Assembly (NCBI GenBank): GCA_964036275.1 | Contig: CAXIWQ010000266.1 | Coordinates: 239,552-303,551, forward strand | From: Litoditis marina | Lineage: Eukaryota; Nematoda; Chromadorea; Rhabditida; Rhabditidae | DNA: 64,000 nucleotides | Reading direction: 5' to 3' | Part shown: positions 24,462 through 37,104 of the stretch, piece after piece | Position numbering within the stretch: the first letter of the stretch is position 1 | How the letters are laid out: the number at the start of each line of letters is the position of its first letter | Notes under the pieces: model-generated | Told to the model about the DNA's origin: nothing | Databases searched by the model: none | What the model saw: the letters and a program-made list of their open reading frames with translations, nothing else | Program-made: the position numbers and the translations under genes

Positions 24462-27400
24462 AAGAGGGAGAGAGAGAGAGAGAGAGCAATAGAAAAAATC
24501 TAGAAAAAAAAAACAAGATTTGTAAATTATTTACCTGTACTCTCGCCTCCGTAAGCTGCACACGTGATGCGAGATCTTCTCTGAAAAACAACACATTTAG
24601 TGAGATCAGTCATTGAACTGTGGCTACAAAAAGGCTACAAAAGCAAGAGAGCACGCAGGTCAATGAGGCCGCAGACAGGCGAGACAGTCTGCGTCTCTCT
24701 GACCTACACACTCTCTCATCGAGGGCGGTACAAAAGTGGCTTGCTGATTGGCAAAAAGTTGTCTGAGTACTCATTTACACGTTTAGCTGCATCCAAAACA
24801 GCCCTATAAGCGTATGTTGGTTGCCCTGTCCTGCTGTTTTGTAGTTTGCTTCACTGTTTTGGGTTGGAAATGGTGAACTATTGGTGGGTTAGCATGATCC
24901 CTATATTGGTCATTGGTGTCTCGTGTCTGATGTATCTCTATCAATTGTTTTCGTATTAGAGTGTCAATTAGGCCATTGTCTAATTAGCCAAACAGGTGGC
25001 GGGGATTCGCTTTGAAATAACAGGAAATGACTAATTCAATTCTATTATTAGCAGATGAATTCAAACGAAATAGGAGAAGAAGAGAACTTCGAGTCATTCT
25101 TGTTTTCCAATAGTTGTGAGTCAATTTGAGAACCTCAGAGATGAATTGTGGCGAATGAGAAACTTGTGAAGACTAGCAAAACAGTCTACTCTATTTCCGG
25201 TTAAGAAGATTTCGTTGGTTGGGTTCTTTTCCATTTCAACCTTTTTGAGATTTTCTATCAAGGTCATTGACTATTTGAACAACAGAAAAATATATTCAGC
25301 TTCTGATTCACTGACACCGGAACATTGCCAGAAACCATTTATGGGACTTTTGTGTTGATTTTTGCCCCTTAGCTTTCTAAGCCAAAATCGTAATGTACAT
25401 GTTGTTTACCCTAATAATCAAGTCGTGTCTATTATAAAAGCACACGACACAATGACATTTGATAGCTAAATTGAGCCTAATTAATAGGCCCAATTCTCAC
25501 AGATCAAGATACAGCGAAAACATAGAATTACTGTTTTGTACTAAAAAGGTGACTCAAAAACAAATCCTTTCGAATTCGTGTTTTATAATGTGAGAAACGT
25601 GAACTAACGCGAGTATGTATGGAATTTGAAAATTGTTATTTTAGCATATTTGATATGAGTATTCATAATTTGGCTTTCACTCTAAGCCAATCCAGCCGTC
25701 CTTGTCAATTTCAATTCCTGTAGGCTAACCAGCGATTTCATATTAATTAGTCCAATTAAACCATAATTGGCGTTTTGAATCACGCCATATGGCACAAAAT
25801 GATCAAAATTGGCCTATAACAAGGCGATAAAACAAGAAAACAATACTTTTTCAACATTTTCTTGAACCTTTTCGTTTAGACTACCCTGAATGATATTTTC
25901 TCACGTTTAGAGTAAACACTTATCGTCAATTAGTGGGAAATTGAATTATGTTTGTAGCGAACAAAGCTATGGCTTCCTCTGATTGGATTTATTAGCAGTA
26001 CAAAACAATGGGACGTCAGAATGGCGTATTAACTATGTTAGGAAGTGCGTTTGTTATTACGTTTCAGCTCAAAATGTCGTTTGTAGCTTGAAAGTTCGAC
26101 TTGAAATCACAAAATCACGCTTCAATTTATGGGGAAATCAATATATGTAAAACAAATTCCCTGATAACTTGTTCGCGCACAGAAAAGTGTAGTCGTTCAA
26201 GTTCAAATGTTTGGAAGGACACGAATTCGGTTATGACGATTCGAAAGCAACATCTGACTATCCAACTTCATTCATCGTGTACGGTACTTAACGGTGTGAA
26301 AACGTCCGGATAGTGGGTGTTGCGAAAAACTTTCTCGAGCTCGTCCAGTTGATAGGCACTGAACGTGGTACGGTACCTGCAAATATGGTCGGTCAGAGAG
26401 AGACAGAAAGAGATAGAAAGAAAGAGAAAAAGTATCTTCAACTAGCTAACTATGACGAATACAAAACTACAACTGATGTAAGTTTGAGAATTTGGTAAGC
26501 CGTACAATGTATGTTGCCCTATTCTGCTGTGCTTGCAGTTTGATCCCGTTGCTTGATCAATTGAGGTATGAATCGAGATCAAACTACAATGAACAATTGA
26601 TCACCTCCTATACCTTCTCTGCTTTCTTTTTCCATTCTCGTCGGGACTGGTGCACCCATCTTCGGGCGAAATATCGCGAGCATCCGAGACACAGGGAGCG
26701 GGTTCGGCTGAAACATTGGGATGACGAATAGACACTTTTGTTTGCTGTTTTTGTTGTTGCTCGGTAGTTGTTGGTTTCAAATCAACAATACACCAAGGCA
26801 CATCAACAGTAGGACAATAACTGTGTTTATGTTATTTCTGTTTGTGTTTCTGTGTGTGTGTGTTTGTTCAGTGTTTTCTTACTTGTGAGTTTGGATGAAA
26901 GAATGAAAATTCCTGGTTTACACCGATCACAACTGTAGGTGAACAAAATCACGAACTCCCACAAGGGAGCCGGTTTGTGCCAAGAATCGATGTCAGTACC
27001 AATAATCGATGAAAGTGTTGTGTTACTGTAAGTCTCACCCAACTGTGGAGAGTGTTTGCGTTCGTCCTCTCTCATTTCGCTCTCGTTTTTGGTCAGCGAC
27101 GAGATGGCGAATGGGCTGGAGAACTGAGCTGTCGGCTGTTTCGCGGCGAGAAGCTGCGCGTTGAACTGCGCCTGAAATCAATCGATAAGTTGTCAAACAC
27201 AACAAACTCAGGCATAAACCACACAAACGAAGGTGTTCTCTATGTCGTACGGTTGGTGGACCTGATAGCAGTACGAGCGAATGTTTGCTTGACCTGCTGT
27301 GAACTTTAAAGAAGTTCACATCTTCATCCTAGGAAAGTTCATTGTTTTTTTTCTGAAAAAAAGTCTCGTTCCTATTGTATCGCTTTCGATGTGTCGAGGC

Positions 27401-27726
27401 GAATTAGGAAAACTTCTCAGAACGATTAGCGCCACTTTTCTGCGATTGGCCGGCTACAAAAGCGAGAGAGTGTGGAGGTCAATGAGAGCGCAGAAATCTG
27501 CGTCTCTGCGACCTGCACACTCTCTGGTCGAGGCCGCTACAGAAGTGGCTGGCCAATTGGTTGGAAGTTGTCTGAGTTGCCAGTAAATTTACCTGGAACT
27601 GTTCCAATTGTTTGTGCATGGACGAAATGTCGGTGGTGGGAAAGCGAAGCAGCTGAGCCATGTTCATCATGGAAGAGTTGTTTGTACTTTGATCGATTGT
27701 AGTTTGGTTCACAACTGGCATGCGAT
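21884..27726 (-). CDS. unc-42: Paired-class (Q50) homeodomain transcription factor, UNC-42/Prop1-like
   Basis: Ten exons: 27726-27593, 27171-27039, 26707-26614, 26376-26293, 24580-24535, 24063-23979, 23749-23652, 22889-22758, 22431-22310 and 22018-21884, about 354 codons. The homeodomain spans four exons: KRKQRR then [41 protein letters not shown], and [17 protein letters not shown]. It has Q50 and the WFQNRR recognition helix, and no paired domain is seen. The N-terminal part is Gln/Met-rich ([18 protein letters not shown]). The C-terminal part is low-complexity (Ala-, Ser-, Pro-, Gln- and Met-rich) and ends SSLIKKD then TAA. UNC-42 controls interneuron identity and glutamate-receptor expression in C. 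elegans. The orthology rests on homeodomain resemblance from memory. Prrx, Phox2/ceh-17 or other paired-like classes remain possible. All phases fit except the 23979 to 23749 junction. The start may be ATG 27719-27721 or lie upstream, since the first exon begins mid-codon. Confidence 0.8.
23544..23613. repeat. Family C foldback element in a homeobox-gene intron
   Basis: TGTTTGTAGTGTGATCCCGG at the left and ATCAAACTACAAAC at the right are inverted repeats. Confidence 0.6.
24378..24487. repeat. GA microsatellite between two homeodomain exons
   Basis: A GAGAGAG tract lies in the intron that splits EARVQ from VWFQN. It ends about 50 bp from exon 24535-24580. Confidence 0.9.
24633..24767. repeat. 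Palindromic element, family D
   Basis: It shares the CTACAAAAGCAAGAGAGCA arm and the CTCTCATCGAGG return arm with the other family D copies. It lies in the 1.7-kb intron inside the homeodomain. Confidence 0.6.
24800..26292. other. Large intron inside the homeobox, unique AT-rich DNA
   Basis: Beyond the family D element near its 3' end this intron is unique-looking. It holds several TAATTA/CAATTA homeodomain-type motifs, for example near 24978, 25474 and 25743-25765 (TTAATTAGTCCAATTAAACC). These are candidate regulatory sites; occupancy cannot be judged from sequence. Confidence 0.4.
26531..26589. repeat. Family C foldback element
   Basis: GCTTGCAGTTTGATCCCG and GAGATCAAACTACAA are inverted. 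It ends about 25 bp downstream of the donor of exon 26707-26614 (minus sense). Confidence 0.6.
27428..27576. repeat. Palindromic element, family D, next to a homeobox-gene exon
   Basis: It runs from GCGCCACTTTTCTGCGATTGGC to GGCTGGCCAATTGG. It ends about 16 bp from exon 27593-27726, so it sits just inside the intron donor side (minus sense). Confidence 0.7.
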
Positions 27727-28862
27727 CTGGAACACAGTTGATAAAATACATGGGTGGTTACAGATGTACAAGGAATAACGAGAGTGAAACAGAAACATAG
27801 AGGTATGGGAAATCGGCCACGATAGCAGTCACACACGACCTACTCAGGAGCTACCTCCTTAAAGCATCTCGTCGGTTAGAAGGATATATTTTATGAGAAA
27901 TACAGCACGTAAAATGCGGAGGTATAGCTCACGAGTAGGTCATCTGATAGTACGGACTACCACCGCAAATGTAGCAGGAATGCACATCAAGAAGATATCG
28001 TACATGAAAACTCAATCTGATAACCAAGAAACAAATGTAGAGAATGTTTTAGTAAACAGTGGATAAATCGTAGCAGGAACCACTACACCTGATTATAATC
28101 AGTGTTCATCAGACAAATGTTACAAGCGGGGTATAAGGGCTTAAAGGCGACGTGGCTCCGCTCCGATGATGTTTTGAATCAGCAGCTTGGCGCGAAAGAC
28201 TAGCAATATAACTTGATATACGTACTGCTATAAATGTAATTAAGGCGGCGAATTTCATTTTGGATGATAGGAATTAGGCGATCTATTGACACGCCATTTG
28301 CTCTACAAACACTGAAAGGGAACAAAAACTCAGGGATGGAGGGAGATGTAGAGTTTTACTTTCACCCCCCCCCCCCCTTCCGTTTCGAGTTTTCCGCTCT
28401 CAGGTGGAGAGAAACGGTACAAGAGATACAGAGTTTTCCAAACTTTTGAGTAGCTCAGTAAAGAAAAAAAGAACAGAGAATGTACAATAATGACATTGAA
28501 ACATTATATATAATTAGATAAATCAAGAGGAAAGACAAATTGCCATTATTAGATGATGGGCTGAATACAAATCAGATAAAGAGTAGACAAACAAGTTAGA
28601 AAACTATGAACCAATAAAAATGTTCAGCTGACAGAAAAACGAAGTCATAATATGAACAGAAAATTACATATCGTGGATTGCAAGAACTAATTTTGTGTGA
28701 TAATTAAGCAGGGAAACTTAACTTTGCGTGAAAGGGAAAAATCAATAGAGCAAAACTACGTAAATACGTAATGAATGGGATGTAATGATTAGAGTGAAGT
28801 GGTGAGGATGATTCGGTTAGAAAGGCAGTGTATACAAGGTAAGCACAAATTGACTAATGGCA

Positions 28863-29080
28863 CAGAAAGAGAGAGGGGAGATATGAAATGAAGAGAGGGG
28901 AAAAGAGAGAGGGAGGGAGAGATGTAGAGAGAGAGAGAAGGGGAGAGAGGGGGAGGGTAGCGCGAGAAGTACTTTGTACAAGGGAGAACGAGAGATTGAG
29001 GTGATAGCAGTGAGAGAGAAAAAGATAAAGGGGAATGGAAAAGAAGAAGAAAGACGGCGAGAGAGAGGGAGAGAATAGGA
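28863..29080. repeat. GA-rich microsatellite tract
   Basis: An impure purine tract with GAGAGGGGAGA and AGAGAGAGAAG variants. Ser/Leu/Pro-rich minus-strand frames across it are artefacts. Confidence 0.9.
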
Positions 29081-29337
29081 CAGGAGAGACACTTGAAACA
29101 GTGATAGCTCAATCAGTGGGAAAGGTGTAGAATAATCCTCCGCCCGCCCTGCTATCTTGGGAGAGGATTAGGATATGTGTTACGCACATGATGACAGATT
29201 TGATTAGCCGCGATATCACAGATTTGCAGGTAAAACTACCGGCAACTCACCCCTTAAAGATGCGACGAGAAAAAGGTGACATTTTCCAGAGGATCAGATG
29301 TTGGACGTACTTTGGTCTGACATGAGAAGAGCGACCG

Positions 29338-29378
29338 AGGGAGAGAGGGAGAGAGGGGAGTGAAAGAGAAAGAGAGAG

Positions 29379-29453
<75 letters not shown>
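29338..29453. repeat. (GA)n microsatellite
   Basis: A nearly pure GA tract of about 70 bp preceded by an impure purine stretch. Confidence 0.95.
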
Positions 29454-29456
<3 letters not shown>

Positions 29457-29667
29457 GGAGTGTGTGCAGGAATGAGACTCCTTCTCGAAACGTATCGTCA
29501 AGTGCATTAATTAACCATGTAAGTATGTCCATTAGTGGCTAGATTGAGCGTGTTATTAGTTTTCGAGTTTTCACGTCAAACGTGAACAGATCACAGAAAA
29601 CACGGTAACTTGGTTTTATTCTGTGTTTAGCACCGTTACGAGAGACTACCATGGCACAGTACGTGTG

Positions 29668-29823
29668 CAAGAGAAAGAGACACAGAGAGACAGAGATGGA
29701 GAGGGGGGACATAAGGGGGCAAGGAGAGAGAAAGAGAGATAGAGAGAGAGGGGAGACAGAGAAAGAGAGAGAAAGAGAGGAAAAGAGACAGAGGGGAGAG
29801 AGGGAGAGGGGGAGAGAGGAAGA

Positions 29824-29862
<39 letters not shown>
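29668..29862. repeat. GA-rich microsatellite tract
   Basis: A purine tract with AGAGACAG and GGGGAGAC interruptions and a pure GA tail. Confidence 0.95.
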
Positions 29863-29864
<2 letters not shown>

Positions 29865-30090
29865 AGCCGTATAGTACGAACGCACTACAATCGGGCGCAA
29901 ATCTGCTGTTTTTCTGACACTATTATTTTTTGCGTGAGTTAATCGAAACACATTAGCCTTTGATGAAATGTTTTGAAAGATGCGAAAATGAAAACATGCA
30001 AAAGTTCACCGCCGTAAAGCGTATTACACTGGCTCTAACCAGCCAGTTATTACGAAACAGTATCCAAATGTCCTTTCTCAATTTCGATCG

Positions 30091-30158
30091 TTGTAGTTTG
30101 ATCCCGCTGTTTCGGTTGCAACTCGTAATCTATGGCTGGCGTCGAGATCAAACTACAA
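30091..30158. repeat. Family C foldback element, well conserved
   Basis: TTGTAGTTTGATCCCGCTG and GAGATCAAACTACAA form clean terminal inverted repeats around GCAACTCGTAATCTATGGC. It is a good reference copy for the family. Confidence 0.7.
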
Positions 30159-30509
30159 TAAATATTTGGTGATCCCCGATAGTTAGATGATACCATCGAG
30201 GATTTGCGAACCGTTTATGCGCCGATTCGGCCAGAAACCAGAAATATCGCCTCTTAAACACTTAGTACTCGCGTCATCTTTTAATTGAATTAGCGCACAA
30301 ATGGAAACGTTATTCGCATTAGGGCACGTTTGGGGAAGGCAGAAAGCGGACCAATGTGAATCTCACTAGGAGGGTCGTCCGCTCTTCTCCGAGCAAGTCA
30401 AGAAGGGGGGATGTCGCCCAATATCGCTGTGTTTGTAGTTTGATGTCGCTATTTCCGATTGAAGTTCGTGAACTATGGCGGGTATCGTTCACCCTCAAAC
30501 AACAGATAT

Positions 30510-30683
30510 GAGTACGTATGCTAGAAGATCTTGGCACCTTCATCCCATCCTGCGTCTCTCGCTCTGCCTCACTATTTCTCGTCTCTAACATCCCGGCGGG
30601 ATGTAAGGGCAGAGAAATAGCGTATGTTTGAGGAGACGCAGGATGGGATGAAGGTGCCGGGATCTTCTAGCATACGTACTCTG
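30510..30683. repeat. Palindromic element, family A
   Basis: GAGTACGTATGCTAGAAGATC at the left mirrors GATCTTCTAGCATACGTACTC at the right. Both arms continue through CATCCCATCCTGCGTCTC and its complement, so almost the whole 174 bp can fold back on itself. Confidence 0.85.
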
Positions 30684-32429
30684 GTCGTCCTCTATAGGAG
30701 GGAGAAAGAGTGGGTAGAACAATGATGATACTTGACGATATTTTATGATTAGTCAGATTTGTCTAATCGTTTAAAATAATCCGGTTAAGTCTCTCGTTCA
30801 AGGGAACAATTTCGAAATTGAGGTATGTGTTGAAACATTTGCATTATTTTCTCGACAAAAAGAATCACATGAGTGACAGAAGTTGTGAAACAGTTCGACA
30901 AAATTTCTGATATAAATAAAACTACTTTGATAGATTGGTAATTGCGGATTATCGAGGTTTCGAATAGATAAAACAAAGATTAGTGGGTGAAACCGAAAGA
31001 GGCTTATGATTCTTGAAAATAGAATAGTTTGAGGAGAGAATGATATATATCAATATCATAATGATACTATACCATAATTTTCGAATGATTTTCAAATGGC
31101 TCAGCTCTGTTCAACACCCATACTTTTTGAATAATATTTCGGAATTTGGATAGTGTTCCGATAGTGAAAAGACACTTTTTTTACTCGATAAACTGTCTGG
31201 GAGTTCAAAAGCATACTGTAGGGGGTCACAAAGGCGTGAAACGTACTATACAAAGAGGACGATCGTCTGAAAGGTGTCAGATAGAAACTGTGGGGTGGGC
31301 GTGGCTAATTTGGCACCTGGTCCGGTGTGCCAATGGCATATCTCCCCTCCCCATTTACAAGTATTATTGGCACACTTAACACCTTGTTTAACATGCCCTA
31401 AGTACACTATTTGGATAGTGTTGGTGGTAAGTAACCATTAGGAGCAACCATTACACCTCTCAATTGGACGGATACTTCCGGTGAGCACCCTACTGATAGC
31501 AGGTTAGAGCACCATTAGAGAACAGACTTCTCGGGAAGGTCGTTCGCAGGCCGTATCGGCAGTAACTGGATGATTGTTGTACTTTGATCTCGAAACACGT
31601 CGTTCAAACTATAAACACAGCCGGATAGGACAGAATACATCGTATAGATTCGCTGTGGAGAGCGCGAACGCTTTATATGTGTGCGAGAAAACCTCCAAAC
31701 CTTTCCTGGGCGTGGAAAAATGCCACTCACTTTGTTGAACCTCAGGGTTAATGTTTCCAAAGTGTATGTAATAAGTATAACGTCGAGAGATCTACATCTT
31801 GCTGTGTTTGACAAGATCGAAATTCTCATATTTTCCTCCAATATTCATGAGTCGAACCCAACAACAAATTTGGAGCGACCAGTAACTTGCCGTGGAAGGG
31901 TCAGACACGCCGCGGTGGGGGCCAATTTAGAGAATCAGGGTGGTCCCCGGTCTTTTAATATTCAATGTGGGTGGCCCCTATAGAAAGCCTGGTTACACGG
32001 CGGCAGGTAATGATTCTAAATTAGCATATTACCTAGCAGCCATAATCTAATACGAATAGCGCACGCGATGATTATTAATATTTAAAGGACTGGGTACAGT
32101 ATTAGTTAGGAGTAATCATAGCCGTGTTCACTTACATTGCTAACATAGAAGAAAGAGAAAAAAACAAATAGAGATATAGAGAAGACAAAAAAGAGAGAGA
32201 AAGAGCGATAGAGAAAACCAGAAAGAGAGAGTTGGAAGCTGAGTGAAAAAGTATAGTTGGACGCTATAAATTGAGAGCTAGGTGCTGATAATGGGATAAC
32301 TAGATGCTTATAAGATTTCTCGACAATTTGCAGCAGAACGTTTATCGAACATTTAATTACAAACAATTAGTGCATGTTGCCTTTCAATTGGGGGTGAATT
32401 GGAGAGAGGGGAGCAGAAAGTGGATAGAG
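30684..32429. other. Gene-free stretch
   Basis: No exon or long repeat that I recognise. There is a partial family C element near 31572-31614 and an AT-rich island around 32000-32090 with ATTAGCATATTACC and ATTATTAATATTTAAAGG. Confidence 0.45.
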
Positions 32430-32470
32430 ATAGAGGTGGATAGAGAGAGAGAAAGAGAGAGAGAGGGGAG

Positions 32471-32512
<42 letters not shown>

Positions 32513-33036
32513 GAATCGTTTGCACCTGCGGCGAGCAGCGTGCATGCTGGCGACTAGCTGCCGACTGCGTGAGGGGGCTGCAACACCATCAGGTGTTGGC
32601 TGTAGTTTGAAGACACGCTTAGTGGGCGAATCATTTGCTAAATCTTCTTAGGACTTTAAAGGATTAGACTATTTAAAGGACTAAATGGCTGAAAGAATAC
32701 GTCGGTTTTGGAAACGATAACACGGCTTGATAAGCAGGACATTACGCAGGCATGATGAACGCTTTGAGGAGTTGCGGAAAGTTGCAGGAAATTTTAGAGA
32801 GGAGAGAGAGAGATAGAGGGAGAGAGAGAGAGAGGAGAGAAAGAGAGAGAGAGAGAGAAAGAGAGAGAGGAGAGAGAGAGATAGAGGGAGAGAGGGCGAG
32901 GGTAGAGAGCGGAAAAGGAAAAGAGGAAGAGCGGGGACACGGCGAGCATGAGAGAGAGAAAAAGATAGGGAAAGAAAGACAAAAAGAAAGAGAGGGAGTC
33001 AGAGAGAGAGAGATAGAGAGATAGAGAGGGAGATAA
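32430..33036. repeat. Two GA-rich microsatellite tracts
   Basis: Purine tracts at about 32430-32515 and 32796-33036 are separated by about 280 bp of mixed sequence. Confidence 0.9.
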
Positions 33037-33783
33037 CATGCAGATAAAATCTGAGAGCGGAAACTCAGTGTCACACAAGTAGCTCCTGTCTCGCGTATAA
33101 CGAGCGTTAATTGATATTAATTAGGCATGGCTCGCGATCTGTCTGCGCCCTCTCGATCCAGCACACTGTCTCTGCGTGGTCCCGCCTTCCCCGTCAGAGT
33201 ACGGTATTTATATCAATCAGAATAGATTAGATTATCACGACATGCATAATGTATATGCGGCTAATTAGATGAACCGATACACTGGCTGAGAAAAGTGGAA
33301 TCACCTGAAATAGTCGATAATAATGGACTTGATCTCTCTTGAATAATAAATAAAATACTCATACAATACAAAGTTTTCGTATATTACCCCGACGAAATGT
33401 AGGTGGTAACACTCACCCGAATTTTTAGCGAAATCCAATCTTTGCAACTGTTGATGAATTTTCGAAGTTTTTAATAAAATTACCATGGAAATGAGGTTCT
33501 TTTTTACTGAAGAGTTTTATAACGAGATCGGGCGATTTGGGAGATTTGGAAAAAACTGTACTATGACCAATTTTTCATTTATTGAGATTGCCAGGTCTTG
33601 TATGACGTCTTCTTTCAGAGGGTTTGGCGATGAAAAGGTGGTAAAATTGCACGCGAGTGTACCACGAAGAGATGCCAATGGGATACTGTAAGGGGGTTAC
33701 GGTACGCAAAGGAACGCCGACCCTCGGAGGGGAATAGACAATTTGTGGACATGTATACCAGTTGCTGGTGGGGTGTTGACACA

Positions 33784-34264
33784 GTGAGAGAGGGGAAGAA
33801 GCAGAGAGCGAGAGAGAGAGAGAGAGAGAGAGAAACAGATACAGAGAGAGAGACATAGAGAGAGAGAGATGAAAGAAAAATAAGAAGAAAGATAGAGAGA
33901 GAGGGTGGAGAAAGAGAGGTGGTAGAGAATGAAGGAGAGAGAGAACAAGAAAAGAATAGAGATAGATGAAAAGAGAAAAACGGAAGAGAGAAAGAGAAAG
34001 AGGCTTACCGTAACTAAAGTCTCGATCTGGCGAAAGATGCGCCCCTCGCGGGTGTAAGTCTCATTATTGGCAGTGAGCTGATAATGGGTCATAAATAACT
34101 AAACAACTCATCAAACGCAATGTAAATGAATAAGAGAGGCGAGGGCTGGAAAACACGAATCGTCCCACATTATTATGCATTTAGAGACATTAGCCAGAGA
34201 GAGAAAAACAGAAATAGAGAGAGAAAGAGTATCTGTATGTGTGAGAGAGAAAGAGAGAAAGAGC

Positions 34265-34300
<36 letters not shown>

Positions 34301-34325
34301 AAGAGGGAGAGAGAGAGAGAGGAAG
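33784..34325. repeat. GA-rich microsatellite tracts
   Basis: Purine tracts at about 33784-34005 and 34195-34325 with GAAACAGATAC and AAAGAG variants. The second runs directly into a tRNA-like sequence. Confidence 0.9.
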
Positions 34326-34335
34326 AGGCACAGTT

Positions 34336-34400
34336 AGGGAGAAGTGGCGAGTGGCTAACGCGATCGACTGTCGCGTGCACCCTAGTTTGAATTTTCACAC
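34336..34400 (+). repeat. Decayed tRNA-like sequence
   Basis: GTGGCGAGTGGCTAACGCGA, then GACTGTCGCG and a TAGTTTGAATTTT stretch, follow the same order as the tRNA-like sequence at 11914-11984. The B-box is eroded. Confidence 0.4.
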
Positions 34401-36346
34401 AGGCGTGGTTTTACTTTCTCTTGAATGAACCAACACCATTTGGTGAGAACATGGTTGATTATATGAGAAATAACTCGGCTGTAGACCGTTTGGAATGTAG
34501 CATAGATGACCTGAAAAGATGCAAAAGGCGAAAAGAAAGATGATACAACTCGGATCCACCTGCCGGCGAGTAGATATGATCGTACTATTCTCAGGACCAC
34601 CCATAATCCATGTGTTTAACACAGTAATTGCGCCAATTAGTGCTCGCTACAGTAGGGCGGGCGCCGCTTTTCGTCACAAATCCCTAAATTGGTCCCGAAA
34701 CTCGATTCATGAGATCTATTGACCGTGTCAAATTAGAGTCCCCGTTGAATGTCGTTAAATGGTGGGGTCAGTTTGAGGGGAAGTGTTGGAAGTCGCGAGA
34801 GGTTCCCGCAAAAAAACGAGAGGTTTACGAAGAGTTGCACGCTCATGCAACTCGTTCCTTAGTTTTTTCTGTGAATAAAGTGATGTTTGTGAGGAGGTGG
34901 ACCATCAGAATTGGTTATTCGAGCAAATTTCGGATACGAATTACGCTCCTACCTCCGACTCATCCGTTTAGTAGTAGGATCCTCAAATACTTTTATTCGA
35001 ATGTGCGTATGTTTTCACGTTTCGCATCTTTTCATCTCTTGACTTTGCAGATCTTGTTACTAGCCATAAAAAACTCAGCATTTTATATTAACTTTTATTT
35101 GTCACGCTTATGAAAAGTATCAACACATCCGACAATAATATCATGCTCTCGTTCATTTCAATAGCACTGAGACTCATTGGTAATGCGCCTATTGTTTTTG
35201 GGGCGAACACAGGTTTCCCCAAAAGTTGTGTTCCGATGAAGGGAAGAGCCGCTAACAGAAATTTTCCGCTTTTTCGGAACATGGTGAGAAGCCAGTTTTG
35301 AGTTCTGGGCATGCTTCCAAGTTCGCAGTTCGAATGGTGGGAATGAACGTCTGCAATCATTTTACGTTCCGCCTTGCGACCTCCTTCCGAAATTTCTTGC
35401 AGAACCAGGAGACCATTTCCGTCCGGTAAGCGAAAAATAAGCGCATGACTTGTAACAAAATTCGCGTTGCAGGCTAATCTCGAAATCTGGCCTTCTCTAA
35501 GTAGAAAATGCAGTTATTATCCGTTTATTACGCAGTCAACTATTACGTTCTCTGAAGCCAAATTACGGAGTAATGGTCCAAGAAATTAGTTGCTTCTTGT
35601 TAGCCAGCGGGGATAGTTTTCTAGACGGGAGCTGTTGGAAGTATTGCAAGCAATTCGTCACCCCCCCCCCCCCCTCAATCTCTGTTAAAGGAGCCATGAC
35701 GAGCGATCAGTTTGTCTGCGCATCTGTGATCTACACACTCTCTTATCTGCTGGTAACTGACAACTCTGATCTACCTAAAGAAAACCGAAGATGGCGCTTT
35801 CGAAAAACCAGAGAACGACTAGTGAAATCCCAGAACAAACCAAGGTTGTGGTGAAGTAGTGGGGATAGTCACCGCCATTCCTACAGAGTCTTCTACAATA
35901 AACAATCAAAATTCCCTAAGACTGATTCGCAATGTGAATTCAAACTTAGCCGAACCGCATTTGAAGAATTAGAAGTGAATGCGGCAAGTGGGAGCCTATT
36001 CGACAGCATCTTGCCGTTCACACGCCCTGAAAGTGATGTATTCCTACTGTGAGAGTCTCAGTAGCAATGAAGAGGCTATTGTCAAACTGATCGAATCAGC
36101 GAGAGCTTTCATGGTATCTTGTGCCCGCTAAGTAGAAAAGCAATCTATTGTGAAGTAGCAACAGTCATAAGCCTCATATTTGTGGCAAAATTATGGTGTC
36201 GCAAGAAAGATTACGCAATTTGCAGCGATTGAAGGCTACTCGAAAGAATGAGGGACCCAAACCCACGAACAAACTATACTCGACCCGCTAGAGTGAAGGT
36301 GGGCTGACACGGCAGTTTTCAGCGAATCTGCTATATTTGCATTTCT
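34401..36346. other. Gene-free stretch
   Basis: Open frames exist here, such as one of 134 codons at 34709-35113 (+). They match no family I recognise, show no splice context and overlap frames on the other strand, so I do not call them genes. There is a poly-C run near 35661. Confidence 0.45.
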
Positions 36347-36519
36347 GAGTACGTATGCTAGACGATCCCGGCACCTTCATCCATCCTGCGTCTCCTCAAA
36401 CATACGCTATTTCTCTGCTCTTACATCCCACCGGGATGTTAGAGATAAGAAATAGTGAGGCAGAGCAAGAGACGCAGGATGAGATAAAGGTGCCGGGATC
36501 TTCTAGCATACGTACTCTG
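36347..36519. repeat. Palindromic element, family A
   Basis: GAGTACGTATGCTAGACGATC to GATCTTCTAGCATACGTACTC, with the ATCCCACCGGGATG centre. Same arms as the copy at 30510. Confidence 0.85.
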
Positions 36520-37033
36520 TGCGTGAAACCAAAAGTCACTGGCCGTGTTACGGAACCAAATTACAAATCATATTGTAGATGTTTTCAACTGAAGAAGACC
36601 AAAAGTAGTTGAATCTTTTGTAGATTTCGTATTGGCCTTGTCTCGGAAAATGAGCGAATGATGTTTGAACTGCGAATCTTGTAGGGTTCACGAAGAACTT
36701 GGTATGGGTAACAAATAAACAAGTATGGCTCTTTCTACAACATATTTATAAAAAGAAAACAGCCTAACACTGAGAGCAGGAACCTCTCGAGTACCCAACA
36801 AATGTTGATTTGAATGTCCAGAAACTCACTTTGTTCTAATCAAATTCAACCAAATTCAACCAATCTGCCACGCAAATTCTACTAGAAGTACATGGAATCG
36901 TCAGGTGAAACGTGCCAAAACATTCGGGGTTGAACTTTTTGTTATTGAAAGTTTTTGAATGGTTTGGTTCCTATTGTAGGGCATGCTCTAAACGAGGAAA
37001 ACAATAACGGCACATCTTTTTAGATCTTACTGC

Positions 37034-37104
37034 GTTTGTAGTTTGATGCGACTCCATTTCAGTTGGAATGTGACGGTTGAGGGGTGTTTTGACATCAAAC
37101 TATA
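37034..37104. repeat. Family C foldback element
   Basis: GTTTGTAGTTTGATGCGAC and TGACATCAAACTATAG are inverted. It directly abuts the larger element starting at 37101. Confidence 0.6.

Larger units (their letters stand above)
27727..30509. other. Upstream region of the homeobox gene, GA-rich, no exon established
   Basis: It contains GA-rich arrays at about 28863-29080, 29338-29453 and 29668-29862, a poly-C tract near 28366-28378 and a family C element at 30091. A first exon of the homeobox gene probably lies in or beyond here; I could not identify it with phase support. Confidence 0.4.

Noticed and set aside
28200..28270. Minus-strand ATG with a short hydrophobic start and a GTACGT donor as first exon of the homeobox gene
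   Set aside because: It ends in phase 0 while the next exon needs one left-over base, and a signal-peptide-like start does not suit a transcription factor.
34709..35113. 134-codon plus-strand frame
   Set aside because: No family resemblance, no splice context, and overlapping frames on the other strand. Best taken as chance.
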